Assembly (NCBI RefSeq): GCF_002001105.1
Contig: NZ_MUNP01000058.1
Coordinates: forward strand, 62,001 to 126,000
Reading direction: 5' to 3'
Length of the DNA: 64,000 nt
Origin: Rhodanobacter sp. C06
Lineage (GTDB): Bacteria; Pseudomonadota; Gammaproteobacteria; Xanthomonadales; Rhodanobacteraceae
Position numbers and translations under genes: made by a program. The notes below the pieces were generated by a model. It saw only the letters and a program-made list of their open reading frames with translations. It was not told where the DNA came from and searched no databases. Below are positions 7,574 through 17,098 of this stretch, piece by piece. Positions within the stretch are counted from its first letter, which is position 1; every line of letters starts with the position of its first letter.

Positions 7574-8425
7574 TCACACGATCGGCACCTGGCTGACGTT
7601 GTTCTTCGGGTCCATCCAGAACGATTCGTTGACGAAGCGGCCGAAGATTTCGCGCGGCAGGATGGAGGTGCGCTCGATCGGTTCCACCTTCGGGCGCACG
7701 GTGTGCAGGCCGGGCATGCCGACGCGGGCGTCGAATTCGTCCGCGTGGTAGGCGATGTGGTCGAAGTCGTGTTCGAACCAGGGTTCGCCGATGAACTGGT
7801 AGACCGCGCGCAGGGCCGCGGCCGGGTTGCGCACCAGGCTTTCGTAGGTGAGCAACAAGAGGTGGCCGGGCGCGTACTGGCCGTAGAACGCGTCCTTGGT
7901 GGCCTGGAAGGAGAAGCCCACCATGCCGCGCGGATCGGTGAGCGCCTCGACGCGCGAGTAGACCGTGGTGTTGGTGTCGAAGCGGAACACCTTGCTGACG
8001 CCGACCGGCTGCCGGCGCACCAGCCGTTCCATGCTGTCCAGCACCCATGACAGCTGGCGCACGCAGGCGATGACCTTCGCCTCCGGAAACAGCATGTCGA
8101 GCAGTTGCATGCGGCTGCACCACAGCCGGCTGGTGTCGAACACGATGCCGGCATCGCCACCCGCGTGACCCGCGTAGAAGTTCTCGACCAGGCCGCGCAG
8201 CATGGCGACGCGCTGCTCGTCGGAGACGTCGAACGAGAAGTCGTTCTTGCTGCTCGCCTCCGCGATCACCACGCCCATGATGTCGGCGAGCGGGCTGGTC
8301 ATGCCCGCGTGGAAGCGCGGGTTCTGGTTGAGGATGGCGGCGAGCAGCGTGCTGCCTGAGCGTGGTAGCCCGGAAATGAAGTGGAACTTCCGGGTCGGCG
8401 TCGCGGCAGCGGGGGCGGCAGGCAT
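7574..8425 (-). CDS. Sulfotransferase family protein
   Basis: 283 residues. FHFISGLPRSGSTLLAAIL near residue 15 is the 5'-phosphosulfate loop (PRSGST) that binds PAPS; a later VIACVRQLSWVLDSMERL segment resembles the 3'-phosphate-binding region. Such enzymes move sulfate from PAPS to a sugar, lipid or peptide acceptor; the acceptor cannot be told here. Start ATG 8425 has GGAGAG about 8 nt upstream. It lies 61 nt downstream of the lacI-family gene and could be read-through from the amino-sugar operon, but a functional link is not shown. Confidence 0.8.
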   Translation of the reverse strand: MPAAPAAATPTRKFHFISGLPRSGSTLLAAILNQNPRFHAGMTSPLADIMGVVIAEASSKNDFSFDVSDEQRVAMLRGLVENFYAGHAGGDAGIVFDTSRLWCSRMQLLDMLFPEAKVIACVRQLSWVLDSMERLVRRQPVGVSKVFRFDTNTTVYSRVEALTDPRGMVGFSFQATKDAFYGQYAPGHLLLLTYESLVRNPAAALRAVYQFIGEPWFEHDFDHIAYHADEFDARVGMPGLHTVRPKVEPIERTSILPREIFGRFVNESFWMDPKNNVSQVPIV

Positions 8426-8486
8426 GGGGCGCTCTCCAGTGGATCGGTCGGGTGCAGTGGCGTCCGGCGAAATATACGCGGCCTCG

Positions 8487-9494
8487 CTAGGCCGGGGCCG
8501 CGGTCGAGGCGCGGATGCGCATTTCGTAGTCGACTTCGACCATCCGCGGCTCGCCCTTGTCCAGCACGCGCAGCAGCAGTTCCTCGGTGGCGCGCCGGCC
8601 CATCTCGCGTACGGGCTGGTGGACGGTGGTCAGCGGCGGCCACACCTGGGTGGCGATCGTGGTGTCGTCGAAGCCGCAGATGGATACCTCGCCGGGCACC
8701 GACACGCCCGCTTCCGCGGCGGCCCAGATCGCGCCGACGGCCATGTCGTCGTCGGCCGCGAAGATCGCGGTCGGCCGCTGCGGCAGCGCCAGCAACTGGC
8801 GCATGGCGGCCACGCCCGAGTCGAAGGAGAACCGGCCCTGGACCATGTACGCGGGGTTTTCCTGCAGTCCCGCGCGCCGGAGGCCGTCGCGAAACCCGGC
8901 CAGGCGCCAGACGCCGGCGCCGTGTTCGGGATCGCCGAGGATGTGGGCGATGCGGCGGTGGCCCAGCGCCACCAGGTGCTCCACCATCGCCGCGGCGGCT
9001 TCGCGTTCGCGCAGCATCACGCCGATGCAGTCCCCGGGGTGGTGCGGCGCGATCGAGGCGAACGGCAGGCCGGCCTGGCGCAGGCGTGCCAGCAGCTGCG
9101 GGTGGTCGGTGATCGGCGGCGTGAGGATCAGCCCATCGGGCCGGTGCCGCGACAGGATCTCCTCGACCCGCTCGACGAAGTCCGCCGCCTCCGAGACCAG
9201 CGGCTGCACCATCATGCTGTAGTGCTGGGCCTCGCAGGCCTCCAGCACGCCGGTCTGCACTTCCATGATGTAGCTGGGCGAACGGTTGTCGTACAGCAGG
9301 CCGATCATGAAGGAGCGGTTGGTCGCCAGGCTGCGCGCCGAGGTGAGCGGGCGGTAATGGAGTTCCGCCATGGCGGCCAGCACGCGTTCGCGCACGGCGT
9401 CGCGCACGTTCGGCTCGTTGTTGAGTACGCGCGACACGGTTTTTTTCGAGGTGCCCGAGGCGCGGGCGACGTCGTCGATGGTCGCGCGCGTCAT
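8487..9494 (-). CDS. LacI-family transcriptional regulator of the amino-sugar locus
   Basis: 335 residues. N-terminal helix-turn-helix and hinge at about 4-55 (TIDDVARASGTSKKTVSRVLNN, ending in LATNRS), then a periplasmic-binding-protein-like effector domain containing GFDDT and the usual ADDDMAVGA segment. It is the last gene of the minus-strand locus, 16 nt after the GH2 gene. By position it is the likely local repressor, with an amino sugar or sugar phosphate as inducer (inference). Its operator may be the 16-bp palindrome at 20640-20655. Confidence 0.9.
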   Translation of the reverse strand: MTRATIDDVARASGTSKKTVSRVLNNEPNVRDAVRERVLAAMAELHYRPLTSARSLATNRSFMIGLLYDNRSPSYIMEVQTGVLEACEAQHYSMMVQPLVSEAADFVERVEEILSRHRPDGLILTPPITDHPQLLARLRQAGLPFASIAPHHPGDCIGVMLREREAAAAMVEHLVALGHRRIAHILGDPEHGAGVWRLAGFRDGLRRAGLQENPAYMVQGRFSFDSGVAAMRQLLALPQRPTAIFAADDDMAVGAIWAAAEAGVSVPGEVSICGFDDTTIATQVWPPLTTVHQPVREMGRRATEELLLRVLDKGEPRMVEVDYEMRIRASTAAPA

Positions 9495-9510
9495 GAAAGT
9501 CTGGCCGGAT

Positions 9511-12237
9511 TCAATGCGTGGTTCCTTGGTCGGCGCCTGCCGGGTGCTCGATGGTGACGGGGACGCGCCGGCTCGGCACGTTCCATCCGCTCACTTCGAT
9601 GACCGGCGTCGCCGTGCCCTGCGCGGCGAAATGCGCGGTCAGGGTGAGCGACTCGCCGGGCCACAGCGTAACGTCATTGTCGCTCCACAAGACCGGCAGC
9701 ACGGGCTGGCCGTCGCCGGGGTGCTTGATCGACAGGTGTTGGAACAGTGCCACGGTCCTGGATGCCGCCGGCACCGACAGCGTGACGGTGGCGATGTCCC
9801 GGGCGCCCTCGCGCCGCACGCTCGCCCGCACGTCGCTGGCTGCGCCCGGCAGGGACTGCAGCGCGGTGAAGTCGGCGTACTGCGTCAGCGGCGTGAGGTA
9901 CCAGTTCGAATGCGGCCAATCGAGCCGGTCGGCCTGGATGGACAGCCAGTAGACGTTGCGGCTGAGCGGCCTGCCGTCGGCGGCGGCGAGCTCCAGCTCG
10001 ACGAAGTACGTGCGCGACAGCCCGGCGAGCGCCGGCAGCGTCGCGACCTGCTGCGCATGGTTGCCGGCGAGGACTATGCCTTGCAGCTTGCGCTCGTAGC
10101 GCACGCTGCCGTCGAGGTTGCGTACGCGGACGTGGACCTGCAGACCCCGCGCGTCGTCCGGCGCGTGGTTCACCAGCACGATGCCGTGTGTGTCGTAGGC
10201 GTACTGGATGTGCAGCGGCTCGTTGGCCTTCTTCGCGCCGAAGTAGGCGCCGGCCGGGTTCAGGTACCAGTCGTACAGGTGCCAGTGCAGCGAAGGCCAC
10301 GCATTGTTGAGCATCCAGTAGATCACGCCGGTGGCGGGCCTGGCCGCTTCCATGTGCGCGTTGAACGCCTCGAACTGGGCGCGCGTGTTGTCGTAGTTGT
10401 CGAGCTGGGCCTTGGCGACGTAGTCGGCGAGATCCTTCGGTGCGCCATAGCGCGTGGCCAGCGCGTTGTCGAACGGTGCGAGGCTGGCGAACGGCGACCA
10501 TGCGGCGGAGGCGTGGTATTGCCGCGTCTGCGGGTACTTCCACAGCGCCTCCTGCTCCTGCGGCGACAACATGCGTTGCAGGTCCTCCAGCCGCGGGATG
10601 ACGGCGCCCGCGCCGGTCTCGGAATTGAAACCGAACGCGCCGCCCTGCTTGTCGGCGTACCAGTAGGACGGCGGCACCCAGGCGTAGGGGCCCGTCATCT
10701 TCATGCCGGACGGCCCGGTTTCCGCCGTGGCCTGGGCCGCGGCCGCCGCGATGATAGGCAGCGTCCAGCCTTCCGCATGCAAGGTGTCGACGTACATCTT
10801 CGCGATCCCGGGTGGCGGTGCGTTGTCGCTGCCGATCAGGAAGGCGATCACCGAAGGATGGTTGCGCAGCAGGCGCGCCTCGCTGGCCATGGATTCCCTG
10901 GCCGTCCGGACGTCCGTTTCGTTCCACGGCTTGCCGCCGGTCTTCGCCGCCGACTCCCACATGTCGCAGCACTCCCAGCCGGCCAGGACCAGGATGCCGT
11001 CGCGGTCGGCCAGTTCGTAGAAGCGCTGGTCCTCCAGCTTGCCTTCGCTGCGAATGGTGTTGAGCCCGAGGTTGCGCACGTAGCTGAACTCGGCCTCCAT
11101 GCGCGCGGGATCGTCGCGCAGGAACAGGTCCGGCGCCCAGCCCGCGCCGCGGATCAGCAGTGGTTTGCCGTTGACGACGAACTGGCGATAGCCCTGCTTC
11201 GTGAGATGCGAGCTGACGCTGCGGACGCCGAAGCGCGTGCCGGCCTTGTCGGACGTCGCGCCGTCGACCGTGGCGGCCATCTGCAAGTCGTACAGCGGAT
11301 GCTCGCCCATGCCGACCGGCCACCAGATTTCCGGATGGCTCAGCGTGAGGGCGGGATCGGTGCCGGGCGAGAACGTCACCGCCTGCGTCTGGCCGGGGGC
11401 GAGCTGGATGGTCTGGCGCAGCGACACGCCGGCGACTTCGCCGGTGATCGTCGCCGCGTGCGCCACCGTGTCGAGGTTGCGTGCCTGCACCGTCACGGTG
11501 AGCGCGGCGTGCGCGAGATCGGGCAGCGACGGCGTCGACGTCACGTGCGGAAAGCGCAGTTCGACCGGCCCAGTCTGCACGATGTCCACGCCGCGCCACG
11601 GGCCCATGTTGTTGTCTGGCGGCGTGGGGTTCCAGTCCACCCAGCCGATGGTCAGGGCCCGGCGCGGATCGGCCGGATGCACGCGCAGCGCGAGCACGTT
11701 GACGCCGGCATGCATCCAGCGCGTCACGTCGAATTCGTGCACGGGGTAGGCGCCGGCGATGGCGCCATGGTCGGCGACCAGGTGCCCGTTCACCCACAGG
11801 TCGGCGCTGGCGACGATGCCATTCGTACGCAACAGCGTGTGCGTCCCCGCCGCGCTTTTCGCCAGCGTGAATTCGCTGCGGTACCACCACGGATTCACGA
11901 ACAGCTGGCCGCTGGCGTCCGGCACCTGCACCGCGCGCAGGTTGTCGCTGTGGAACACATCCGGGAACTTGCCGTTCTCCAGCAGGCCCGCCATCACCGT
12001 CGCGCGTCCGCTCACCGGATACCAGTCGCGGGTGGAGAAACCGGCGGCGGAGATCGCGGCGCCGCCTTCCTGCGCCTTGGCGCTGTCCTGGATCTGCCAG
12101 TGGGCGATGGCGGTGACGGTGCCGCCGCCGGCGCCGCCATTCACCGGTGTGGGCGCGTAGGTTGTCGCAGCGTGCGCCAACGGCGCGACCACCAGCGCCG
12201 CGAGCATCAGCAATACGGGTCGGGTGAGGGTGCGCAT
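9511..12237 (-). CDS. GH2 exo-beta-D-glucosaminidase-like enzyme, secreted
   Basis: 908 residues from ATG 12237, which begins an Ala/Leu-rich signal peptide with likely cleavage after AHA at 23. A jelly-roll sugar-binding domain, an immunoglobulin-like domain and a TIM barrel (about 350-640) follow, then beta-sandwich domains. The acid/base position reads LIGSDNAP (D471) and the nucleophile position NSETG (E540). From memory, the characterised exo-glucosaminidase CsxA uses Asp469 and Glu541, so the Asp in place of the usual NE is the subfamily mark. Expected reaction: removal of GlcN from non-reducing ends of chitosan oligomers. The alternative is an endo-beta-mannosidase of N-glycans, from the same GH2 branch. 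It starts 4 nt after the permease stop. Confidence 0.82.
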   Translation of the reverse strand: MRTLTRPVLLMLAALVVAPLAHAATTYAPTPVNGGAGGGTVTAIAHWQIQDSAKAQEGGAAISAAGFSTRDWYPVSGRATVMAGLLENGKFPDVFHSDNLRAVQVPDASGQLFVNPWWYRSEFTLAKSAAGTHTLLRTNGIVASADLWVNGHLVADHGAIAGAYPVHEFDVTRWMHAGVNVLALRVHPADPRRALTIGWVDWNPTPPDNNMGPWRGVDIVQTGPVELRFPHVTSTPSLPDLAHAALTVTVQARNLDTVAHAATITGEVAGVSLRQTIQLAPGQTQAVTFSPGTDPALTLSHPEIWWPVGMGEHPLYDLQMAATVDGATSDKAGTRFGVRSVSSHLTKQGYRQFVVNGKPLLIRGAGWAPDLFLRDDPARMEAEFSYVRNLGLNTIRSEGKLEDQRFYELADRDGILVLAGWECCDMWESAAKTGGKPWNETDVRTARESMASEARLLRNHPSVIAFLIGSDNAPPPGIAKMYVDTLHAEGWTLPIIAAAAAQATAETGPSGMKMTGPYAWVPPSYWYADKQGGAFGFNSETGAGAVIPRLEDLQRMLSPQEQEALWKYPQTRQYHASAAWSPFASLAPFDNALATRYGAPKDLADYVAKAQLDNYDNTRAQFEAFNAHMEAARPATGVIYWMLNNAWPSLHWHLYDWYLNPAGAYFGAKKANEPLHIQYAYDTHGIVLVNHAPDDARGLQVHVRVRNLDGSVRYERKLQGIVLAGNHAQQVATLPALAGLSRTYFVELELAAADGRPLSRNVYWLSIQADRLDWPHSNWYLTPLTQYADFTALQSLPGAASDVRASVRREGARDIATVTLSVPAASRTVALFQHLSIKHPGDGQPVLPVLWSDNDVTLWPGESLTLTAHFAAQGTATPVIEVSGWNVPSRRVPVTIEHPAGADQGTTH

Positions 12238-12241
12238 GATG

Positions 12242-13630
12242 TCAGTCGTTCCCCAGGTAGGCTTCGCGGATTTCCACCGGCGCGAATGGCCAGCAGCGGT
12301 TGACCCTGGCCCAGATTGCGAACACCACGAGACCGGCGACGATCCACGCACCGGACAGGATCAGCGACATCGTGGACGCCGATACGTAGACGTAGATCCA
12401 GCCCAGCAGCGCCACCACGCACGGTATCGGATACAGCCATTGCCGGTATGGCCGGATCAGCAGCGGCTGGCGCTTGCGCAGCACCACCAGCGCGGCTATC
12501 TGCGCGATGGATTGCACGATGATGGTGGCAGCCAGCAGCATGTTGATGACTTCGGTGAGGTCGAAGAACGTGCCGATCGCCGTCACCACGCCCATCGTGA
12601 GGAGAGCCACGTGCGGGAAGCCGTGCTTCGCGTGCAACTTGCCGAACACCGACAGGAACACCTTTTCGTGCGCTGCCTGGAACGGCACGCGCGAGCCACC
12701 GAGCAGGCCCGCGAACACCGAGGCGAACGCGGTGACGATGATCAGGATGGTCATGCCCGCGGCGGCCAGATGCCCCCAGCTGCGCTCCACCACCAGCGAG
12801 GCCACCGACCTGGACTGGGCGATCTCCTGCCACGGCGCCACGCCGAGCACGCTGAGGTTGAGCACGAGATAGACGACCATCATCGCGATGATCGAGATGA
12901 TGATGGAGCCGGGCATCGTGCGGCCGGGGTTGCGCAGCTCGTCGCCCATGTAGGCGGTGGTGAAGTAGCCGAGGTAGTCGTAGATGCCGAGGATCAGTCC
13001 CGCGCCCAGGCCCACGAAGAAGTGGCTGCCAAACGCGCCGGCCGGGTAGCTGAAGGCGTACGCCGGGTGGAAGTCCGAGAAGCCCGCCGCCGACACGCCG
13101 ATCACCGACACCAGCATGATCACCCACAACGCGATGGTGATCGCGCGGATCGACTCGATCCGCCGGTACAGCAGCCAGGTGACGAGGCCGGTCGCCGCCA
13201 GGCTGACCAGATGCACCGGCCACCAGCCCAGGTGCGGGAAGAAATATTCCAGGTACTCGACCATGCCGATGATGCCGGTCGACATCAGCAGCGGGATCGT
13301 CAGCAGCACCGTCCAGATGAACAGGAACGGCATCAGCTTGCCGGTGCGGTACTGGAACGCTTCACGCAGGTAGACGTAGGTTCCACCGGAACCCGGCATG
13401 GCCGCGCCCAGCTCCGCCCACACCAGGCCGTCGGCCACCGCGAGGAGGGCGCCGGCGATCCAGCCGATCATCGCCTGCGGGCCGCCCATGGTGGCGACCA
13501 TGATCGGGATGGTGATGAACGGCCCGATGCCGCACATCTGGGTCATGTTGATCGCGGTGCCGGAGAACAGGCCGATCGATCGGTGGAAGCCGTCGCTGCG
13601 GGCGGGCTGCTGTGCGCTGGAATCTGGCAT
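12242..13630 (-). CDS. APC-superfamily permease of the amino-sugar locus
   Basis: 462 residues from ATG 13630 (MPDSSAQQPARSDGFHR). About 12 membrane segments; the first carries the APC substrate-binding break, here NMTQMCGIGPFITIP, and PGSGGTYVYLREAF follows TM3. The APC family mainly moves amino acids and amines. Its place between a TonB receptor and a glucosaminidase, 4 nt from the latter, suggests it carries GlcN, an amino sugar or a short amino-bearing product across the inner membrane; that is inference. A longer upstream frame to 13711 runs into the hairpin region and looks non-coding. Confidence 0.8.
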   Translation of the reverse strand: MPDSSAQQPARSDGFHRSIGLFSGTAINMTQMCGIGPFITIPIMVATMGGPQAMIGWIAGALLAVADGLVWAELGAAMPGSGGTYVYLREAFQYRTGKLMPFLFIWTVLLTIPLLMSTGIIGMVEYLEYFFPHLGWWPVHLVSLAATGLVTWLLYRRIESIRAITIALWVIMLVSVIGVSAAGFSDFHPAYAFSYPAGAFGSHFFVGLGAGLILGIYDYLGYFTTAYMGDELRNPGRTMPGSIIISIIAMMVVYLVLNLSVLGVAPWQEIAQSRSVASLVVERSWGHLAAAGMTILIIVTAFASVFAGLLGGSRVPFQAAHEKVFLSVFGKLHAKHGFPHVALLTMGVVTAIGTFFDLTEVINMLLAATIIVQSIAQIAALVVLRKRQPLLIRPYRQWLYPIPCVVALLGWIYVYVSASTMSLILSGAWIVAGLVVFAIWARVNRCWPFAPVEIREAYLGND

Positions 13631-13656
13631 GTCTGTCCGGCCGTTGTGGATTGGAT

Positions 13657-13668
13657 GCAACGCGTTGC
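13657..13668. promoter_or_regulatory. 12-bp palindrome, possible LacI-type operator
   Basis: GCAACGCGTTGC is a perfect palindrome centred on CG, the geometry of LacI/PurR-family sites, 27 nt upstream of the permease start. Its half-site differs from that of the glk palindrome, so it may bind another regulator. Confidence 0.35.
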
Positions 13669-13684
13669 GCTCGAGCCGCTGCGG

Positions 13685-13718
13685 TGGCGCCATGCCCGCG
13701 GCAGCGGGCATGGCGCCA
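13685..13718. other. Long intercistronic hairpin after the TonB receptor gene
   Basis: Perfect 15-bp inverted repeat TGGCGCCATGCCCGC / GCGGGCATGGCGCCA with a 4-nt loop, between the TonB receptor stop (13763) and the permease start. No T-tract follows on the minus strand, so it fits mRNA end protection or partial attenuation better than simple termination. Confidence 0.7.
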
Positions 13719-13762
13719 GCATCGGGGCCGGAGCGGCGAGGGAACCGCTCCGGTCGCCTCGA

Positions 13763-16700
13763 TCACCACTGCCCGCGCACGCCGACCATGAACATGCGCT
13801 CGGAGAAGTTCGAGTGCGCCGGCTGGTCGGGCCACACGAGGTAGTACTTCTGGTACTCATTGGTAAGGTTGGTGCCGTCCACGAACACCTCGGCGTACTT
13901 GTTGATCTTGTACGAGACCGATGCATCGAGGTACTTCTGCGGCGCCTCGTACATCTCCATGCCGGTGATACCGCCCACGCTGTCCATCACCGCGCGCCGC
14001 GAACGGTAGTTGTACGCGAGGCGGGCCTGGAAGCGGTCGTCCTGGTACCACAGGATGAAGTTGCCGGACTTGGTGGAGTTGTCCTGGAACGGGATCTTGG
14101 CGCCGGACAAGTCCCGTTCGCCCGAGTTGCTGGGCGCGTAGGTGGCGTTCACCTCCATGCCGGTCTTGGACAGGATGCCCGGCAGGAAGGTGAAGCCCTG
14201 GCGGTAGTCGAACTCCGCGCCGTGGATGCTGTTGCCGGTGCCCTGCACGGGCTCGTTGATCACGATGCAGTGGTCGCGCACCACGCCATCCTCGTCCGGC
14301 AAGGTGCAGTTGGTCACGCTGCCGCTCTTGATGAAGCTCTGCACGTTGATGCGGAACAGCGCGAGGCTGAGCATGCTGGTGGGGTTGATGTAGTACTCCA
14401 GCGACGCGCCGTAGTTGGTGGAGCGCCACGGGTTGAGGCTGGGGTTGCCGCTCGACTGGCCGTTCGCGACGCGGAAGATCGGCCCCTGCGGCGTCTCCAT
14501 CAGCGAGTAGTTCAACTGCAGCCCGCCGCCCCAGGTGCTGAGGTCCAGCGGCATCATGTTCTTGGAATAGGCCAGCCGGAATTTCAGCTGGTCGGTGATG
14601 TCCAGCGAGAAGTTGGCCGACGGCAGCACGTCCTGGTAGCTGCGGTTGGTGATGGAGGTGCCGACGTCGGCGGGTTCGTCGCCGTACGAACCCGGGTCAC
14701 CGCTCAGGTGCTGGGTGACGTTCAGATGGGTGCGGATCACCCGCACGCCGACGTTGCCGCTGTACGGCATGTTGCCGAGGGTGCCGCTGAAATCACCCTG
14801 CAGATAGCCCGTCAACTCCTTCAGCCCCACGCCCCAACTGGTGCCCGGCTCGCCCACCTGGACGGTATCGGGGTAGAGCGACTTCCAGTATGCGATGGGG
14901 TTGATCATCGCGGAGGGGTTGATCGCCCAGAAGTTGATGCCCGAGCCGAGCAGGTTGGTGTACTGCTTGAAGTTGCCCGACAGCGGCGCGGCGGTGTTCG
15001 GCATCGATATGGCGGACAGCGGCCCCGCGCGGAAGTAGCCCTGGTCGTTGCCCGCGGTGCACGAGCCGCTGTTCATGACCACGTCGGCGCCGACGTAGCG
15101 CACCAGGCAGCCGTTCGGATCGGTGGCCCCCATGCCGGCATAGACCGGCGTTTCCAGCGTCCAGCCGAGGTTGTTCGCGCTGCGGATGCTGTTGCGCACG
15201 CCGAATTCGAGCTGGAAACCGTCCTGGAAATCGTACTTGCCGTCGAAGCGCAGCGCGTTCAGTGCCACCTCGCGGTTGTAGTCCCCGGAGGATTCCAGCG
15301 TCTTCATCGTCCAGCCTGCGGGGTTGGCGAAATCGGTCGCTAGCGAGGAGGGCATGCTGACCGTGAGGTAGCGGCCGCCGAAGTTCGCGATGATCGGCAC
15401 CGTGTTCTGCGGCACGCCATTGGCATTGAACACGCGGTTGCCGCCCAGTTGCGACGGATAGATCATGGTGCCGTCGGGAACGGACACGCCGTCGTTCAGC
15501 ACGTTGGGCCACAGGGCGCCGTCGGAGTCGGAGATGTTGACGTCGGTCTCGACGTTCGACTGCGACGCGGTGTCGCGGATCCCACGCAGGCTGGCCGTGA
15601 AATTGCCGCCGTTGTCGTAGTCCAGCTGCAGGTTGAAGTTCTTCGCGACCGAACTCTTCTGGATGATCTGCGAGTACGACTCCACGTCGCCCGGCCACTT
15701 CTCGTACACCTGCGTGGTGAACAGCTGCGAACCCTCCCAGCCCGGCTCCGGCGTGCCGTAACTGCCGAGCGCGGGGCTGCCGGTATTGCGCGATTGCAGC
15801 GGCACGTAGGTGGCGCCCTGCCAGTTGGTGGAGTTGAACTGGATGCCGAAGTTGCGGTCGTACTCGCGCTGCTGCGAGTAGAAGTAGTCGCTGGTCAGGC
15901 TGAAGCCGTTGCCGAGGTCCATCTGGAACGAGGCATTGCCGGATTTGCGCTTGCGCTGGGTGGTGATGTCGTTGAGGCCGATGTCCTGACTGCCCATGAA
16001 CACGCCGTTGGACTTGCCGTCGCCGTTGACGTCCACGCTGCCATCGGCGTTCTGCCGGATCTGCGAGGGAATGGGTGCGCCGTTCCACGACGTCAGGAAG
16101 CCGCCGTAGCCGCCTGCGCTGGTGGCGTTCTCGCCGTTCAGCACCACGCCGTACTGGTCGAGGCCCTCGGTGGAGTTCGACCGCCTGGTGTTGGAAAAGT
16201 CGGCCGACACCAGCAGGCCCCAATGGCCGTCGTCGTTGAACGAGATCAGGCCGTTGGCCTCGGGCCCCCAATGGCGGGTGGTGCTGCCGCGCTCGCCGTT
16301 GGCGGAATAGCTGTAGGTGAATCCGCTGGGCAGATCCCAGGGGCGATAGGTATGCAGGTTGATCGCGCCGCTGATGCCGCTGTCGGTGGTGTCGGCGGTA
16401 GCCGACTTCAGCACGTCCACGCCGTGGAACAGCGTGGACGGCAGCATGGTGAAGTCGGGCTGCTGCGAGTCGATCTGGTCCGCCGTAATGAACACTTCGC
16501 CGTTCAGCATGGTGCCGACCTGGGGCAGGCCGCGCACGTCCACCGAGGTGCCCACGCCGGCGTCGCGGTTGATCTGCACGCCGGTGACGCGCTGCAGCGA
16601 GTCGGTGATGGTCACGTCGGGCAGTGCGCCGATGTTTTCCGCCGTGATGCTGTCCTGGATGTTCGGCGCATCGCGCTTCAGGTCGATCGCGCGCATCTGC

Positions 16701-16957
16701 GACGCGCGCACGCCGGAGACGGTGACGGTGGACAAGGTGACTGCCGCTTTCTCCTTCGCGGCGTCGGCCTTGGACTTGGCTTTCGCGGCATTGGCCGGCA
16801 ACGCAGCCTGCGCGTCTTGCGGTGCGGCGGCCTGCGCTCCCGGGTTGTCCGCCTGGGCACCCGGGCGCGGTGATGCCATGGCGGAGGTCGCCACGGCGGC
16901 GAGCAGCGACATGGAGATGGCGAATGACAATGGGTGCTTGCGATGGTCGGTGGACAT
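13763..16957 (-). CDS. TonB-dependent receptor, Xanthomonas/Caulobacter type
   Basis: 1064 residues from ATG 16957, which has GAGAGG 8 nt upstream and opens a signal peptide (MSTDHRKHPLSFAISMSLL, cut near AMA). An Ala/Lys-rich linker at about 30-75 precedes the TonB-box-like TLSTVTVSGVR and a plug domain (NIQDSITAENIGALPDVTI, then RVTGVQINRDAG). The rest is a large barrel ending in aromatic VGVRGQW, as expected for an outer-membrane protein. Members of this group import glycans and other scarce substrates using TonB energy. With GH20 and GH2 neighbours, a chitin/chitosan oligosaccharide or N-glycan fragment is the likely ligand. Confidence 0.92.
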   Translation of the reverse strand: MSTDHRKHPLSFAISMSLLAAVATSAMASPRPGAQADNPGAQAAAPQDAQAALPANAAKAKSKADAAKEKAAVTLSTVTVSGVRASQMRAIDLKRDAPNIQDSITAENIGALPDVTITDSLQRVTGVQINRDAGVGTSVDVRGLPQVGTMLNGEVFITADQIDSQQPDFTMLPSTLFHGVDVLKSATADTTDSGISGAINLHTYRPWDLPSGFTYSYSANGERGSTTRHWGPEANGLISFNDDGHWGLLVSADFSNTRRSNSTEGLDQYGVVLNGENATSAGGYGGFLTSWNGAPIPSQIRQNADGSVDVNGDGKSNGVFMGSQDIGLNDITTQRKRKSGNASFQMDLGNGFSLTSDYFYSQQREYDRNFGIQFNSTNWQGATYVPLQSRNTGSPALGSYGTPEPGWEGSQLFTTQVYEKWPGDVESYSQIIQKSSVAKNFNLQLDYDNGGNFTASLRGIRDTASQSNVETDVNISDSDGALWPNVLNDGVSVPDGTMIYPSQLGGNRVFNANGVPQNTVPIIANFGGRYLTVSMPSSLATDFANPAGWTMKTLESSGDYNREVALNALRFDGKYDFQDGFQLEFGVRNSIRSANNLGWTLETPVYAGMGATDPNGCLVRYVGADVVMNSGSCTAGNDQGYFRAGPLSAISMPNTAAPLSGNFKQYTNLLGSGINFWAINPSAMINPIAYWKSLYPDTVQVGEPGTSWGVGLKELTGYLQGDFSGTLGNMPYSGNVGVRVIRTHLNVTQHLSGDPGSYGDEPADVGTSITNRSYQDVLPSANFSLDITDQLKFRLAYSKNMMPLDLSTWGGGLQLNYSLMETPQGPIFRVANGQSSGNPSLNPWRSTNYGASLEYYINPTSMLSLALFRINVQSFIKSGSVTNCTLPDEDGVVRDHCIVINEPVQGTGNSIHGAEFDYRQGFTFLPGILSKTGMEVNATYAPSNSGERDLSGAKIPFQDNSTKSGNFILWYQDDRFQARLAYNYRSRRAVMDSVGGITGMEMYEAPQKYLDASVSYKINKYAEVFVDGTNLTNEYQKYYLVWPDQPAHSNFSERMFMVGVRGQW

Positions 16958-17098
16958 GGACTTTGCCTCTCGGTTGATGTCGGTCGAATCCCAACTGCTC
17001 CGCGTTGCTTCAAAACCTGCGCATCCGGATGACGTCCGCCGTGCGACGCGGCACGGTGCGGCGGTCACTCGATGCAACCGGCGTGGCGCTGCGCGCCA

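Noticed and set aside
8425..8487. Sulfotransferase as part of the amino-sugar operon
   Set aside because: It follows the regulator by 61 nt on the same strand, but no shared regulatory sign or pathway logic supports it; left as a separate gene.
16974..16989. Second operator for the LacI regulator before the TonB receptor
   Set aside because: Only 10 of 16 positions match the glk palindrome and it is not symmetric; too weak to list as a feature.
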